NCBI GenBank assembly: GCA_029062725.1
Contig: JAIDPP010000208.1
Coordinates: forward strand, 1-5,162
Direction: 5' to 3'
Source: Muribaculaceae bacterium
Lineage (GTDB): Bacteria > Bacteroidota > Bacteroidia > Bacteroidales > Muribaculaceae
DNA: 5,162 nucleotides
Below are positions 5,021 through 5,162 of this stretch, piece by piece; the first letter of the stretch is position 1, and each line of letters opens with the position of its first letter. The notes beneath the pieces are model-generated. The model was not told where the DNA came from, did not search any database, and was given only the letters and a program-made list of their open reading frames with translations. The translations under genes were made by a program, and so were the position numbers.

Positions 5021-5162
5021 ATCATCATAATCAAGCTTCATCAAGCTCCTTCATGCTTCATCAAGCTAAAGCCCCCTTCATCATGCTTCATCAAGTAGCA
5101 GAATCCTACCTCAAAGATCATCAACCTAATTCCACCTTAATCAAACTTCATCAAGTATCAAA
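5021..5162 (+). repeat. Decamer tandem array C (14 units, runs off right edge)
   Basis: A 10-bp periodicity starts directly after the TAG stop and reaches the window end. The consensus is TCAAGCTTCA, or rotated TTCATCAAGC. CTTCATCAAG occurs exactly at 5036, 5056, 5086 and 5146, all multiples of 10 apart. The 15-mer TCATGCTTCATCAAG occurs at 5051 and 5081. Some units (GCCCCCTTCA, GAATCCTACC) are strongly diverged, yet the register is kept. It shares TTCATCA with array B and is on the same strand, but ends AAGC instead of TGTT. No terminator hairpin for the four-helix gene is seen before the window ends. Confidence 0.85.

Noticed and set aside
4271..5162. Diversity-generating retroelement with the four-helix protein as Avd
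   Set aside because: There is no reverse transcriptase, template repeat or variable repeat in the window, and the zinc finger is not an Avd feature.

Overview
The window looks like a piece of a Bacteroidales chromosome. The evidence is: a textbook Bacteroidota promoter (TTTG, 20 bp, TAATTTTG) between the two central genes; AT-rich translation starts without clear Shine-Dalgarno sequences; a CoA-transferase of the type used in acetate/succinate/propionate fermentation; and a four-helix-bundle protein with a topoisomerase-type zinc finger, a combination I associate with Bacteroidota. A gut family such as Muribaculaceae is a guess that cannot be settled from this sequence.

Layout from left to right. 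Positions 1-70 hold a degenerate 14-bp tandem array that runs off the left edge, followed by a short intrinsic terminator (109-126) for a gene outside the window and two inverted repeats (139-162, 166-196). A two-TM potassium channel gene (195-1055, +) follows, then four decamer repeats (1061-1100) and a strong hairpin terminator (1113-1144). This terminator separates the channel gene from a convergent gene for an acetyl-CoA hydrolase/transferase-family CoA-transferase (1170-2669, -). That gene and miaB (2737-4101, +) diverge from a compact region in which two opposing -7 boxes lie only 2 bp apart. After miaB comes a 150-bp array of fifteen decamers (4111-4260), then the four-helix-bundle/zinc-finger gene (4271-5020, +), then a second decamer array (5021 to the right edge).

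The four main genes do not form one pathway. They are a membrane ion channel, a central fermentation enzyme, a tRNA-modifying enzyme and a probable nucleic-acid-binding protein. The conspicuous theme is the intergenic DNA. Every + strand gene is followed by a short-unit tandem array on the same strand, C-richer than G, with units kept in strict register. The four-helix/zinc-finger gene sits between two arrays that share the core TTCATCA. That pairing is the best candidate here for something undescribed. Two readings are offered as inference: a repeat family recognised by the protein, or unstructured Rho-loading sites at gene ends. No gene-free stretch longer than 300 bases exists in the window.
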